Shown: positions 51,901-60,649 of the stretch, in pieces
Layout: each line of letters begins with the position of its first letter
Numbering within the stretch: the stretch's first letter is position 1
Source: DATKAS01 sp963733765
GTDB lineage: Bacteria; Actinomycetota; Acidimicrobiia; Acidimicrobiales; DATKAS01
Assembly (NCBI GenBank): GCA_963733765.1
Contig: CAVTEI010000003.1
Coordinates: 1,426,001 to 1,490,000 of the forward strand
Direction: 5' to 3'
DNA: 64,000 nucleotides
Notes under the pieces: generated by a model
The model's input: the letters and a program-made list of their open reading frames with translations, nothing else
Databases searched by the model: none
Told to the model about the DNA's origin: nothing
Program-made: the position numbers and the translations under genes

Positions 51901-52022
51901 TCGATCAGCCGGTCGACCGACACCACCTTGCCGGCGTTGACGACGAGGGCGGCGAGCAGTCGCCGTTGCCGCGGACCGCCGATGGGGATCTCCACGTCGC
52001 GTCTCCAACCCCCGCACGACAT
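45908..52022 (-). CDS. Giant multidomain regulator: SARP/BTAD - Ser/Thr kinase - nSTAND - WD40 - FHA - class III nucleotidyl cyclase (frameshifted)
   Basis: The modules follow one another without a stop or start between them, once about ten indels are bridged, giving roughly 2,030 residues. Order from the N-terminus: SARP winged helix (IPIGGPRQRRLLAALVVNAG, then MRTYVSRLR, about 52022-51780); BTAD (LALWNGPTYDEFASQPWAS, about 51760-51340); Ser/Thr kinase (YQLGEKLGRGASG, VAIKII, HRDLKPGN at 50918-50895, DFG near 50858); nSTAND NTPase (NPYKGL, VGPSGSGKSSLVRAG at 50259, LLLVLDQFEELFT at 50004); a helix LVAGVAAALVVALIAGGIAW (49025-48963); WD40 repeats; FHA domain with SRRHLELR and LGSLNGTLLNG (about 46770-46545); cyclase with VFSDIESSTE, KAQGDGFMLAF and VVLAARIANEA (about 46440-45960). 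The BTAD-kinase junction is continuous in one frame, and so is WD40-FHA-cyclase. The first residues look truncated. Expected role: a signal-controlled transcription regulator that can phosphorylate, bind phosphothreonine and possibly make a cyclic nucleotide. Confidence 0.8.
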
Positions 52023-52113
52023 TGGATGTATATTTAGCTAGATATCTCATATTTGGTAGTTATGTTAGTTTGAATGTAAGTGGGGGAGGTGTAATGGTAA
52101 AAGGGGGGGTGGG
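52023..52113. promoter_or_regulatory. AT-rich island between the giant regulator and the hemerythrin gene
   Basis: A stretch of about 60 bases with long A/T runs (ATATTTAGCTAG, AGATATCT, CATATTTGG) in otherwise GC-rich DNA, then a G-rich tract. ATATTT occurs at 52030 and 52049. It is upstream of the giant regulator and downstream of the hemerythrin gene, so it is the likely promoter of the regulator; no clear -35 or -10 pair could be chosen. Confidence 0.45.
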
Positions 52114-52782
52114 TCAGGCAGCGAGGCCGAGGCGAGTGCCGAGCGCTGCGAAGTCCGACGGCGAGAGCACCGAACCAGTCAGCCCCCACACGCCTTCGAA
52201 CACCTCCGGCGGTGCGCCGGCCCGCATGCCGCCGAGCAGCTCGGTGCGGTCGTCGATGTTGATCGACGGGATCATGATCGCCAGGGCTTGCGCCATCTCA
52301 TCGGGCGGGATGCTCGACACGATCGAGACGTGGATCCCCAGCACCGCTTCGAAGCCGAGGGCCTGGTCGAGCGCCGGCATGACGACGCGCTCTTCGAGAT
52401 CCTGGTGGGTGAGGTACGAGCTCGTGAATGCGGCCAGCTCGGTGTACAGCCGGTGCACCTCGTCCCGCTGCGCCGGGCCCTCAGCGTCGACCGCCTCGGA
52501 GGCCTGGTTCTTCAGGTTGTCCATCCACCGCTCGAGGCGGACGTGATCGGCCTCGATCTGCTCGGCGAGATCGGACAGGTGCTGCTCGATCGAGGGCTGG
52601 ACGAACGTGTCCTCGTGGTGGGCGTGACCCACGAGCAACTCGATCACGCTGTCGACGTGGTTGGCGACCTCGGCCCGTCCCGGGCGGGACGAGGGGTCGA
52701 CGTTGCCGGCCTGGAGCGTGACGGTGAAGAGCTCGGTCCGGATGGCCTTGTGGATGTCCCTGTACAGATCGATGGTCGGCAT
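52114..52782 (-). CDS. Hemerythrin HHE domain-containing protein
   Basis: 222 residues from ATG 52782, preceded by AGGAGCGGAA. It has a four-helix hemerythrin-like domain with candidate di-iron ligands in DIHKAIRTELF, VGHAHHEDTFVQPSIEQH, EADHVRLERW and THQDLEERVVMPALD, spaced as in bacterial HHE proteins. Such proteins bind oxygen, NO or store iron, or sense them. The C-terminal helical part (FEAVLGIHVSIVSSIPPDEMAQAL and so on) is an extra domain also found in actinobacterial homologues. The giant regulator lies downstream on the same strand, so co-transcription is possible. Confidence 0.85.
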   Translation of the reverse strand: MPTIDLYRDIHKAIRTELFTVTLQAGNVDPSSRPGRAEVANHVDSVIELLVGHAHHEDTFVQPSIEQHLSDLAEQIEADHVRLERWMDNLKNQASEAVDAEGPAQRDEVHRLYTELAAFTSSYLTHQDLEERVVMPALDQALGFEAVLGIHVSIVSSIPPDEMAQALAIMIPSINIDDRTELLGGMRAGAPPEVFEGVWGLTGSVLSPSDFAALGTRLGLAA

Positions 52783-52863
52783 TTCCGCTCCTTGGATCGC
52801 TGAGTTGATGACCTCATCGTCCGGGAATCCGCAGGTCGGCGCTCCCAAAAGGCCCGTAAGTGA

Positions 52864-53322
52864 ATGCTAAGAACGTGCTTAGTGCTGGCGGATGAGACCG
52901 TGGAGTTCCTCCACAGTGGGTGCTCACTGGTCGTGGGCACGGTCAGTGCCGACGGTGCGCCCATCGCGGGGCGCGGCTGGGGGCTGACCGTGCTCGAGCC
53001 CGACGGCTCTCGGCTCAGGTTGATCGGGGTCGAGGGCGAAGTCGCCCTGGGCTCCATCGCGGTCACGGCCTGCAGCGTGCCGACGCTCCGGTCGATGCAG
53101 TTCAAGGGCACCGTCGTCGAGATCGAGTCCATGACCGAGGCCGATCAGGCGAAGTGCGAGCAGTACTCCGACGACTTCATGCAGGACATCACCGACACCG
53201 ACGGCGTGCCCCGCTACCTGTTGGAGCGGATCTTTCCCGCCCACAGGGTCGCGTGCACCGTCGTCGTCGACGAGATGTTCGACCAGACGCCCGGCCCGCG
53301 CGCCGGTGCGGCGCTGTCGTGA
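52864..53322 (+). CDS. Split-barrel flavin-binding family protein
   Basis: 152 residues. The sequence ETVEFLHSGCSLVVGTVSADGAPIAGRGWGLTVL resembles the first strands of the pyridoxamine-5'-phosphate-oxidase-like split barrel; MQFKGTVVEIESMTEADQ continues the fold. Cofactor (FMN, F420 or haem) is not readable. Its stop overlaps the start of the next gene (GTGA), which also begins with a split barrel. CTAAG-N6-CTTAG at the start is a weak dyad. The hemerythrin gene is divergent 80 bases away. Confidence 0.7.
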   Translation: MLRTCLVLADETVEFLHSGCSLVVGTVSADGAPIAGRGWGLTVLEPDGSRLRLIGVEGEVALGSIAVTACSVPTLRSMQFKGTVVEIESMTEADQAKCEQYSDDFMQDITDTDGVPRYLLERIFPAHRVACTVVVDEMFDQTPGPRAGAALS

Positions 53323-54717
53323 GCGACCACGAGGTCCCGGATCTGGCCGACCTGCGTCTCTGCTTCGAGGGCGCCGTGCCCGCGGTGATCGCGACGGCGT
53401 CGGCTGCCGGCGTCCCGAACGTCACGTACCTCTCGCGGGTCCGGTATGTCGACGATGAGCACGTCGCGTTGTCGAACCAGTTCTTCTCGAAGACCGCGCG
53501 CAACCTCGCCGAGAACCCGCGAGCGTCGTGCTGCTGGTCGACCCGACCACCTACGACGGAGTTCCGCCTGACGTTGCGTGTTCGAGCGGACCGGAAGCGG
53601 GGCCCCGTGTTCGAGCAGCTGCGCGAGGACGTCGACGAGGTCGCCGCGCATCACGGCATGCAGGACGTGTTCAAGCTGCGCGCCGCCGACGTATACCGGG
53701 TGCTCGACATCGAGCGGCACGGCAACGCGATCACGTGATCCTCCGGACGACGACGCGGCGGACCGGTCGCCGCGGCCGGCTGGCCTCTCTGAGCTCGTTG
53801 CTCGGCTGAGCCGGTGTCCCGACCTCGACACGTTGGTGGGCGCCACCGTCGACGGGCTCGACGAGCTGCTCGGCTATCCGCACTCGCTGCTGCTGCTGCT
53901 CGACGAGGAGGGCGGCCGGCTGTTCACGATCGCGAGCCACGGCTACGAGCGGAAGGCGTCGGGTCCGAGGTGCCGGTGGGGGAGGGCACATCGGCATGGC
54001 CGCGGCGCGCGCGCGCACCGATCCGCATCGGCAACCTCCGCCAGATGGGAAGTACTCCACGTCGGTGCAGCGGGCGTTCGAGGAGGAGGGCTACGTCGGT
54101 CCCGGGCGCGACGATCGCCGCTGCCCGGGCTGCCGGATGCCGAGAGCCAGCTGGCGGTGCCCGCGATCGCGCTCGGTCAGCTCGTCGGCGTGCTGATGGT
54201 GGAGAGCCCGCCGGCGGTGGCGTTCGACGAGCCGACGAGGCGCTGCTCGGCGTCGTCGCGTCGTTCGTGGCGAGCGCGATCGAGATCGACCGGTCGCGTG
54301 AACGCGACGGCGCCGAGCTGCGCCCGCCGCGCCGTGGCCGCGGTGCCACGCCACCGGGCGCGGCGACGCACGTGCGCTTCTTCGCGGTCGACGGCAGCAC
54401 TTCCTCGACGGCGACTACCTCATCAAGGGCGTCGCGGGCCGCATCCTGTGGTCGTTGCTCGGCCAGTACGACGCGAACGGTCGGGTCGAGTTCACGAACA
54501 AGGAGGTGCGGCTCGACCCGACGCTCGAGCTGCCCGAGCTTCCGCGACAACCTCGACAGCCGGCTGCATCCTCCTCAAGCGCCGCCTCGACGAGCGCGAC
54601 GCGCCGATCCGCATCGAGAAGACCGGCCGGGGCCGCTTCCGCCTCATCGTCGAAGGCGCCATCCACCTCGACCAACCCACGCCCACCCCCCTCCCCCCCA
54701 GCCCTTTCTATCGACAG
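53319..54717 (+). CDS. Split-barrel (PNPOx-like) - GAF - C-terminal domain fusion protein (frameshifted, end approximate)
   Basis: GTG start overlaps the previous stop. Across several indels the reading is: a split barrel (CFEGAVPAVIATASAAGVPNV, HVALSNQFFSKTARNLAENPRA, FKLRAADVYRVLDIE), then a GAF domain (LSRCPDLDTLVGATVDGLDELLG, LLLLDEEGGRLFTIASHGYE, IRIGNLRQM, LAVPAIALGQLVGVLMVES), then a conserved C-terminal module (VRFFAVDGSTFLDGDYLIKG, ILWSLLGQYDANGRVEFTNKE, LKRRLDERDAPIRIEKTGRG, FRLIVEGAIHLD). I recall this three-part architecture from other actinobacteria. The last module looks like a DNA-binding or regulatory domain. Role unknown; the GAF domain suggests ligand or redox sensing. Position of the stop is uncertain because of frameshifts. 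Confidence 0.72.
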
Positions 54718-54762
54718 CCACGTGGGCCCCCCCGCGACCGTGCGCTCCTTCCTTTCCCGCCG

Positions 54763-54799
54763 ACTTGCATCTGGCGCCCGCTGTTGGCGGGCGCCACGG
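54763..54799. repeat. Hairpin repeat A, upstream of the AbiEi-like gene
   Basis: ACTTGCATC followed by a perfect 9-bp stem (GGCGCCCGC-TGTTG-GCGGGCGCC, 54773-54795) and CACGG. It matches repeat B at 55825-55862 with two substitutions and one indel. It is located at the presumed end of the GAF-fusion gene, where it could serve as its terminator. Confidence 0.75.
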
Positions 54800-54854
54800 C
54801 GAGTCGCGCTTGCGGAACGGGAATGTCCCACCCTCTGCGTACCGTCTGCGGTCA

Positions 54855-55794
54855 TGCGAACAGCGGGCGCCGAGAGCGCCTGCCGTCGCTGCGCTCGCGG
54901 CCAAGCAGCACAGCGCATTTGGCAGACGGCAGGCCGCCTCAATCGGACTTTCACATGAGGCGGTTGCAACGCGCCTGCGTGGCGGCGTCCTCAACGAGCC
55001 CGTGCCGGGCGTACTAGTGGTCGCCGCCGCGCCGGTCACTTGGCGGCAGCGGCTCATCGTTCCGACGCTCATTCGCCCCGGTGGCGTCGTCGTGTCCCAT
55101 CCCGCCGCCGCAGCGCTCTACGGCTTCGACGGATTCGGCGAGGCCGAGATCGGAGTGACCGTCGCCGCCGGTCGCTTTCCTCGGTTGCGAGGAGTGATCG
55201 TTCACCGCGATGGAGTGTGGGATGAGCGCGACCACACCGTGGTCGACGGCATCCCGTGCACGAACATCGCGCGCACGTTGTGCGACCTGGGCGCGGTCGT
55301 TTCGCAGAACCGGGTGGAGGGCGCGCTCGACGACGGCTGCACAAGAAAGGGTCAGCGAGCGGTGGATCCGCGAGACGCTCGATCGGGTCGACCGACCCGG
55401 TCCGCGGGAAAGCGACACTTCGGCGCATCCTCGCCCTCCGGACCGAGCCGGCGCCCTCCCCGCCAACATGTTCGAGCGCCTCGTCGAGCGGGTGTGCGCG
55501 AGCGTGGGCTGCCGCCGCCTGTCCGCCAGCTCCAGGTGCACGAACGTGGCGGGTGCCGGGTCGCCCGCCTCGATCTCGCCTGGCCGGACGCCATGCTTGC
55601 CGTCGAGGCGACGAGCCTCCGGTGGCACGGCGCTCCGGGCCGGTCCCGGCGTGACAAGGAGCGCGACATGTGGCTCAAGCGGGACGGATGGGCGATCGAG
55701 TACCCGACCTGGGAGGAGGCCAAGGCAGCCGGCGGAGTTCGTCCGGATGTTCGAAGCCATGTACCTGCATCGAGTCGAAGGCCACATCGCGTGA
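54855..55794 (+). CDS. AbiEi/DUF559-like protein (frameshifted)
   Basis: Read across about four indels this gives about 310 residues. The N-terminal part, APAVAALAAKQHSAFGRRQAASIGLSHEAVATRLRGG, is the winged-helix segment of the type IV toxin-antitoxin AbiEi family, followed by VVVSHPAAAALYGFDGF, GVIVHRDGVWDERDHTVVDGIPC and the TNIARTLCDLG core. The C-terminal segment ARLDLAWPDAMLAVEATSLRWHG resembles the PD-(D/E)xK-like core of DUF559/Vsr nucleases. No AbiEii toxin follows. The gene sits between two copies of a hairpin repeat. ATG 54855 is the likely start. Confidence 0.7.
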
Positions 55795-55824
55795 CAGCAG
55801 CCGGCGGCCCACCGCTGGCGACGC

Positions 55825-55862
55825 ACTTGCATCGGGCGCCCGCTGTTTGGCGGGCACCACGG
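55825..55862. repeat. Hairpin repeat B, downstream of the AbiEi-like gene
   Basis: Second copy of repeat A, in the same orientation: ACTTGCATC, stem GGCGCCCGC-TGTTTG-GCGGGCACC with one mismatch, then ACGG. It lies between the convergent AbiEi-like and DM13 genes, 30 bases after the stop of the former. Bidirectional terminator is the simplest reading. Confidence 0.75.
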
Positions 55863-55895
55863 AGCAGATCATCAGGTCGGCGAGGGGAGGTTGGA

Positions 55896-56454
55896 CTAGG
55901 CGGTGATGAGGTCGGCGGCGCCGAAGGCGGAGTCGAACCGGTCGCACCAGATCAGCGACAGTCGCGAACCGGGCGAGGTCGGTGTCGGGCGGGAGGTCGT
56001 AGTTCTGATCGCCCTGGTTGCCCTTGAGGCGACCGAGGTTCACGTGCTCGTCGTCGAACGCGGACTCGTCGCCCGCCGCCGGCGTCGTCGTCACGTACAG
56101 GTAAAGGTCGGGACCGTTCGAGGTGTCGAGTCCCTCGAGGCGCACGATGCGACGTCCGTCGGCGAGCTCGAGCACGCGGGCCACGCCGCGAGTGCCGTGG
56201 TCGAGCGACACGAACTCACCCCGCGCGAGCTCCACCGGCTCGGGCCGAGCGGTGGACACCGGCGCACTCGGGGTCGGACCGACCGCCGCGCTCGTGGACG
56301 ATGGCGGTCGGCGACGGCCGACGGCGACGACGGGGATCGGCTCGTCGACGCGGTCGTCGATCCAGAGCTTCTGCGGCTGGAACCAGAACAGGACGAACGC
56401 GACGCCGGCGACGATGACGACGCCCATCAGCCACAGCAATCCACGTCGGCCCAT
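55896..56454 (-). CDS. DM13-domain membrane-anchored protein (one frameshift)
   Basis: About 186 residues from ATG 56454. The N-terminal helix LLWLMGVVIVAGVAFVLFWF anchors the protein. A DM13 domain follows (GEFVSLDHGTRGVARVLELADG and RIVRLEGLDTSNGPDLYLYVTTT, then NLGRLKGNQGDQNYDLPPDTD) and, after an indel near 55965, ends IWCDRFDSAFGAADLITA with the conserved cysteine. DM13 domains are proposed to carry out electron transfer or redox sensing with that cysteine. It is divergent from the fasciclin and sulfite-oxidase-like genes, which probably act in the same extracytoplasmic setting. Confidence 0.82.
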
Positions 56455-56590
56455 CGGTGAAGCCAACCACCGCCTCGCTCCGTACTGCGAACGGCGCACG
56501 AAAACAGCAATGAACAAACAAGGAACACCGGCCTTGCGGACAGAATCGGCCCATACGTTCGCCCCATCCCCCGGACATGGAGGTGGTCAC

Positions 56591-57147
56591 ATGCGGCTTC
56601 ACTCGACCCGATGGCTTGTCGTCACACTCGCTGTCGTGGCGATCACCGCGGCCGCGTGCGGCGACGACAACGAGGCGACACGGCGGCCCCGGCAACAACA
56701 GCGGCGGGAGCACGGAGGAGATGGGCGACGTCCTCGAGGTAGCTGCGGCCGAGGGCGACCTCGGCACGTTCCTCGCCGCGACCGAGGCCGCTGGCATCAT
56801 GGATGGCCTGCATGGCACCGGACCGTTCACCGTGTTCATCCCGACCGACGAGGCGTTCGAGCGCCTACCTCGACGAGACGGGGATGAGCCAGGCCGAGCT
56901 CTTCGCCGACCCCGCCGCGTTGCGCGACGTCGTCGAGCAGCACATCCTGAACGTGAATGACGACGCGGACATGGTGATGGCGATGGACGGCGAGGCGTTC
57001 ACGACCGCCGCGGGCACTCCGCTCGAAGTGACCGTCGACGGCGAGACGGTGATGGTCGGCGACGCCACGGTCGTCCGATACGACCTCCAGGCGTCAAACG
57101 GCGTGATCCACGTCATCGACGACGTGCTCGTCTCGATGGAGTCCTGA
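56591..57147 (+). CDS. Fasciclin-domain lipoprotein (two frameshifts)
   Basis: ATG 56591. LVVTLAVVAITAAACGDDN is a lipoprotein signal with the lipobox AAAC. Across two indels (near 56690 and 56867) the mature part is a single fasciclin (FAS1) domain: LGTFLAATEAAGIMDGLHGTGPFTVFIPTDEAFE, LRDVVEQHILN, GEAFTTAAGTPLEVTVDG and ASNGVIHVIDDVLVS, with the H2 motif NGVIHVID. FAS1 domains mediate adhesion or protein interaction outside the cell. The sulfite-oxidase-like gene starts eight bases downstream. Confidence 0.85.
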
Positions 57148-57154
57148 CCGCGCC

Positions 57155-58757
57155 ATGACGACGAACACAGCGAGCCGGCGGCCGCTCCGGCCACCGGCGT
57201 GATGTCGCGGCCCCGGGCCGCGATCGCCGGCGTGGTCGCGGCGATCGCCGCGCTCGGCGTGAGCGAGCTGCTCGCGGGGCTGGTCGAACGAGGTGCCGTC
57301 GCTCATGCTCGGCGTCGCCGAGGTGTTCGTCGACGAGACACCGGGTGGGATCGTCCGCTGGAGCATCGATCTGTTCGGCGCGAGCCAGAAGACGTTGCTC
57401 GTCATCGGGATCGTCGTGGCGTCACGCTCGCTGCTCGGGGCGGTCTTCGGAGTGCTCACCGGCGCTCGTTCGCGTCCGGCGCCGCGGGCTTCGTCGCGTT
57501 CGGCGTCGTCGGCGGCGTGGGCCACCGGCTCGCGTGCGCTCAACGCGCCGAGCTGGGCGTGGATCGCCGCCGTCGTGTCCGCGGGCGCGGGGATCGCGGT
57601 GCTGTGGTTCCTCACGCGACCCGCCGCGGCTTCGCCGGCGGACCCGACTCTGCGCGCCGTCGAGCCGATCGGCGTGCCCGACCGACGCCGGTTCCTCGTC
57701 GCGTCCGGCGCGATCGCGGCCGTTCGGCGCGTCGGCGGCGCGGTCGGCCGCTCGGCTGCGCCAATCGCGCAGCGTCGAGGGCGCTCGCGCCGAGGTCGCG
57801 GCCGTCCTCGATGCGCCCGCGCCGACGGTTCCCGCCGGCGTCGCGACCTTCGACACCGCCGTCGATGGCATCTCGCCGCTCGTGACGCCGAACGAGGACT
57901 TCTACCGGATCGACACCCGCCTCCTCGTCCCCGCAGGTCGATCCCGCGAGGCTGGACGCTGCGGATCACCGGGATGGTCGACCACGAGGTCGAGCTCACC
58001 TTCGACGACCTGCTCGCCATGGACCGCATCACCGAGTTCGTCACGCTTGAGCTGCGTGTCCAACGAGGTCGGCGGCGACCTCGTCGGCAACGCGCTGTGG
58101 TCGGGCGTGCCGCTCGCCGGCTGCTCGACCGCGCCGGCCCGCATCCCGACGCCGACGCAGATCGTCGGCCGGTCCGTCGACGGCTGGACCGCGGGCTTCC
58201 CGACCGAGGTGCTCGACGGCAACGACGCGTGCATGGTCGCGATCGCGATGAACGGCGAGCCGTTGCCGGTCGCCACGGCTTCCCCGCCCGCCTCGTCATC
58301 CCCGGCCTCTACGGCTACGTGTCGGCGACCAAGTGGCTGAGCGAGATCGAGCTCACGACGTGGGACGCGTTCGACGGCTACTGGATCCCGCGGGGCTGGT
58401 CGAAGGAGGGCCCGATCAAGACCCAGTCGCGCATCGACGTGCCCCGCTCCGGCGCCGACCGTCGCCGCCGGGCGCAACGCCGGTCGCCGGCGTCGCGTGG
58501 GCGCCGACTCGCGGGATCGAACGGGTCGAGGTGCGCGATCGACGAGGACGGCGAGTGGCACGAGCGCGGCTGTCAGGCGCTCTCTCGGGGCAGCATGGGT
58601 GCAATGGCTGTACGAGTGGGATGCCACGCCCGGGCTCACACCGCATCTAGGTGCGCGCCACCGACGGCGACGGCGAGACGCAGACCGAGGAGCGCACGCC
58701 GCCCGGCGCCCAGGGGCGCGACTGGCTACCACACGATCACGCGTCGAGGTCGGCTGA
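57155..58757 (+). CDS. Sulfite-oxidase-like molybdopterin oxidoreductase, membrane-anchored (frameshifted)
   Basis: ATG 57155. The N-terminus has several hydrophobic segments (AAIAGVVAAIAALGVSELLAG, KTLLVIGIVVASR, AVVSAGAGIAVLWFLTR) and then a Tat-like RRRFLVASGAIAA. The catalytic part is the SuoxA/YedY fold: PNEDFYRIDTRLLVP, WTLRITGMVDHEVELTFDDLLAM, CVSNEVGGDLVGNALWSGVP with the Mo-ligating cysteine, GFPARLVIPGLYGYVSATKWL and the Ig-like C-terminal domain. Several indels break the frame. The enzyme probably works in the extracytoplasmic space on S- or N-oxides, or sulfite; the electron acceptor may be the CxxCH protein encoded downstream. Confidence 0.85.
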
Positions 58758-58764
58758 GCGCCGG

Positions 58765-59457
58765 ATGAGCGCGCCGCCGGGCGTCGTCCTCGTCGTCGAC
58801 GACGAGCCGATGGTGCGCGAGGTCATCGCGAGCTATCTGCGAACGCGACGGCTGCCGGGTCGCGAGGCGCCCGACGGAGCCACTGCGCTTCGCATGCTCG
58901 ATCGACGCGACCCGATCTCGTCGTCCTCGATCTCATGCTGCCTGAGGTGGACGGCCTGTCGGTCCTGGCACGGCTGCGCACGACGACCGACGTCCCGGTG
59001 ATCGTGGTCACGGCGCGTGACTGTGAGGCTGATCGGGTCCTCGGTCTCGACCTCGGCGCCGACGACTATGTCGTCAAGCCCTTCTCGCCGCGTGAGCTCG
59101 TCGCCCGCGTGCGTTCGGTGTTGCGCCGATCGCGCCCAGCGTCGCCGACCGCGCCGAGTCGCATCGTGCACGGCGGCCTCGTCATCGATGGCAGTCACGC
59201 GAGGTCGAACTCGACGGCCAACTCGTGGCTCTCACCGCCCGCGAGTTCGACCTGCTCGCCTTCCTCGCTGCCGCGCCCCGCCAGGTGTTCAGTCGCGCCG
59301 ATCTGCTCGAGCAGGTGTGGGACTCCTCCCCCGACTACCAGGATCCGTCGACCGTCACCGTGCACATCCGCCGGCTGCGCCACAAGATCGAGCCCGACCC
59401 CGACAGCCGCGCCACCTCGTCAACGTGTGGGGCGTCGGCTACCGGTTCGACCCATGA
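58765..59457 (+). CDS. OmpR-family response regulator (frameshifted)
   Basis: ATG 58765. Receiver domain: GVVLVVDDEPMVREVIASYL, then, after an indel near 58910, VVLDLMLPEVDGLSVLARLR with the phosphoacceptor Asp, and VIVVTARDCEADRVLGLDLGADDYVVKPFSPRELVARV. A winged-helix output domain follows after a second indel near 59205: LVALTAREFDLLAFLAAAP, VWDSSPDYQDPSTVTVHIRRL and VWGVGYRFDP. Its stop overlaps the histidine kinase ATG by four bases (ATGA). Likely controls the neighbouring envelope redox genes. Confidence 0.85.
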
Positions 59458-60637
59458 AGCGCTTCGTCGCCGCGGGCGTCGTCGTCGCATCGGCATGGTG
59501 GTGCTCGAGATCGTCATGGACCCGGCGAGCGGCGATCGGCGTGAGCTGTTCGCGCTGTTCGCCGCGATGGCCAGCCTCACCCTGATCGCCGCGCACCTCG
59601 TCCCGACGCTCGGCCTCCAGGCGCGCTCGCTGCGTCACACGGTCTCCGCGGTCGGGCTCGTGGCTGCCGGGCTCATCGCGCTCGCCGTAGCGGCGGGTGC
59701 GTGGCGCATGTTCCTGTCGGTGCACGACCTGCACCTGCTCGCTGTCATGCTCGCCGTCGCCGCCGGCCTGAGCATCGTGTTCGCCGTCGGCATCACCCGC
59801 TCGCTGCGCGACGACCTCGCCGCGCTCCGTCGCACGACCGATGAGGTCGCCGCCGGCGACCTCGCCGCCCGCACCGGCGTGACCCGGGTCGACGAGCTCG
59901 GCGCCACCGTGGCGGCCCTCGACGAGATGATCGAACGCCTCGCCGACGCCGAAGAGCAGCCCGGAGCCACGACGACGAAGCCGCCGCGAGCTGCTCGCCG
60001 CCCATCGGCCACGACCTGCGCACGCCGCTGACCGCGTTGCAGGCAGCGGTCGAGGCGCTCCAGGACGAGCTCGCCCCCGAGCCCGAGCGTTACCTGCGGT
60101 CGATGAGCCACGACATCGCCCACCTCCGGCCCTCGTCGACGACCTGTTCCTCCTCGCCCGCATCGAGGCCGGCGACCTCACGCTCGACCACCAACCGTCG
60201 ACCTCGCCGAGCTCGCCGACGAGACCATCGAGGCGATGGCGCCCGTCGCCGTCGCCAGCAGGTCGATCTGCGCCTCGAGCCGACGGACGCATCCCCGTCG
60301 TGGGCGGCCCCGAGGCACTCGGCCGGGTCATCCGCAACCTCGTCGACAACGCGATCCGCCACGCACCCCCCTCGCCGAAGGTCGTCGTGCGCGTCACCAA
60401 CGGCGACCGTGCGACCGTCGAGGTCATCGACGAGGGACCCGGCTTCGACCCAGACCGCATGCTGGCGACCTTCGACTCCTTCGTCCGCGTGGATCTCGTC
60501 GCGCAGCCGCGACACGGGCGGGGCCGGGCTCGGGCTCGCCATCGCTCGAGGCGTGATCGAGGCACACGGTGGATAAGTGCTGGGCGCCGACTGGACCGGC
60601 GGGCAAGGACGGCCTCCGGTCGCCGGCGTCCGGCTGA
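59454..60637 (+). CDS. Membrane sensor histidine kinase (frameshifted, end approximate)
   Basis: Starts inside the regulator stop. Two N-terminal helices (LFALFAAMASLTLIAAHLVPT and VGLVAAGLIALAVAAGAW, then HLLAVMLAVAAGLSIVFAVG), a HAMP-like linker (SLRDDLAALRRTTDEVAAGDLAART), HisKA with IGHDLRTPLTALQAA and HATPase_c with NLVDNAIRHAP, DEGPGFD and GGAGLGLAIARGVIEAHGG. Indels are frequent. Ends near 60637 if one more indel after HGG is allowed; otherwise TAA at 60574-60576. Cognate of the response regulator upstream. Confidence 0.83.
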
Positions 60638-60649
60638 GATACGTAGGCG

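Noticed and set aside
45908..52022. Pseudogene reading of the giant regulator
   Set aside because: Catalytic and binding motifs of every module are intact, and the same indel density occurs in unrelated neighbours, so loss of selection on this gene alone is not supported.
52023..52113. Replication origin or phage attachment site in the AT-rich island
   Set aside because: There are no DnaA-box arrays, no integrase gene, no tRNA and no flanking direct repeat long enough for an attachment site.
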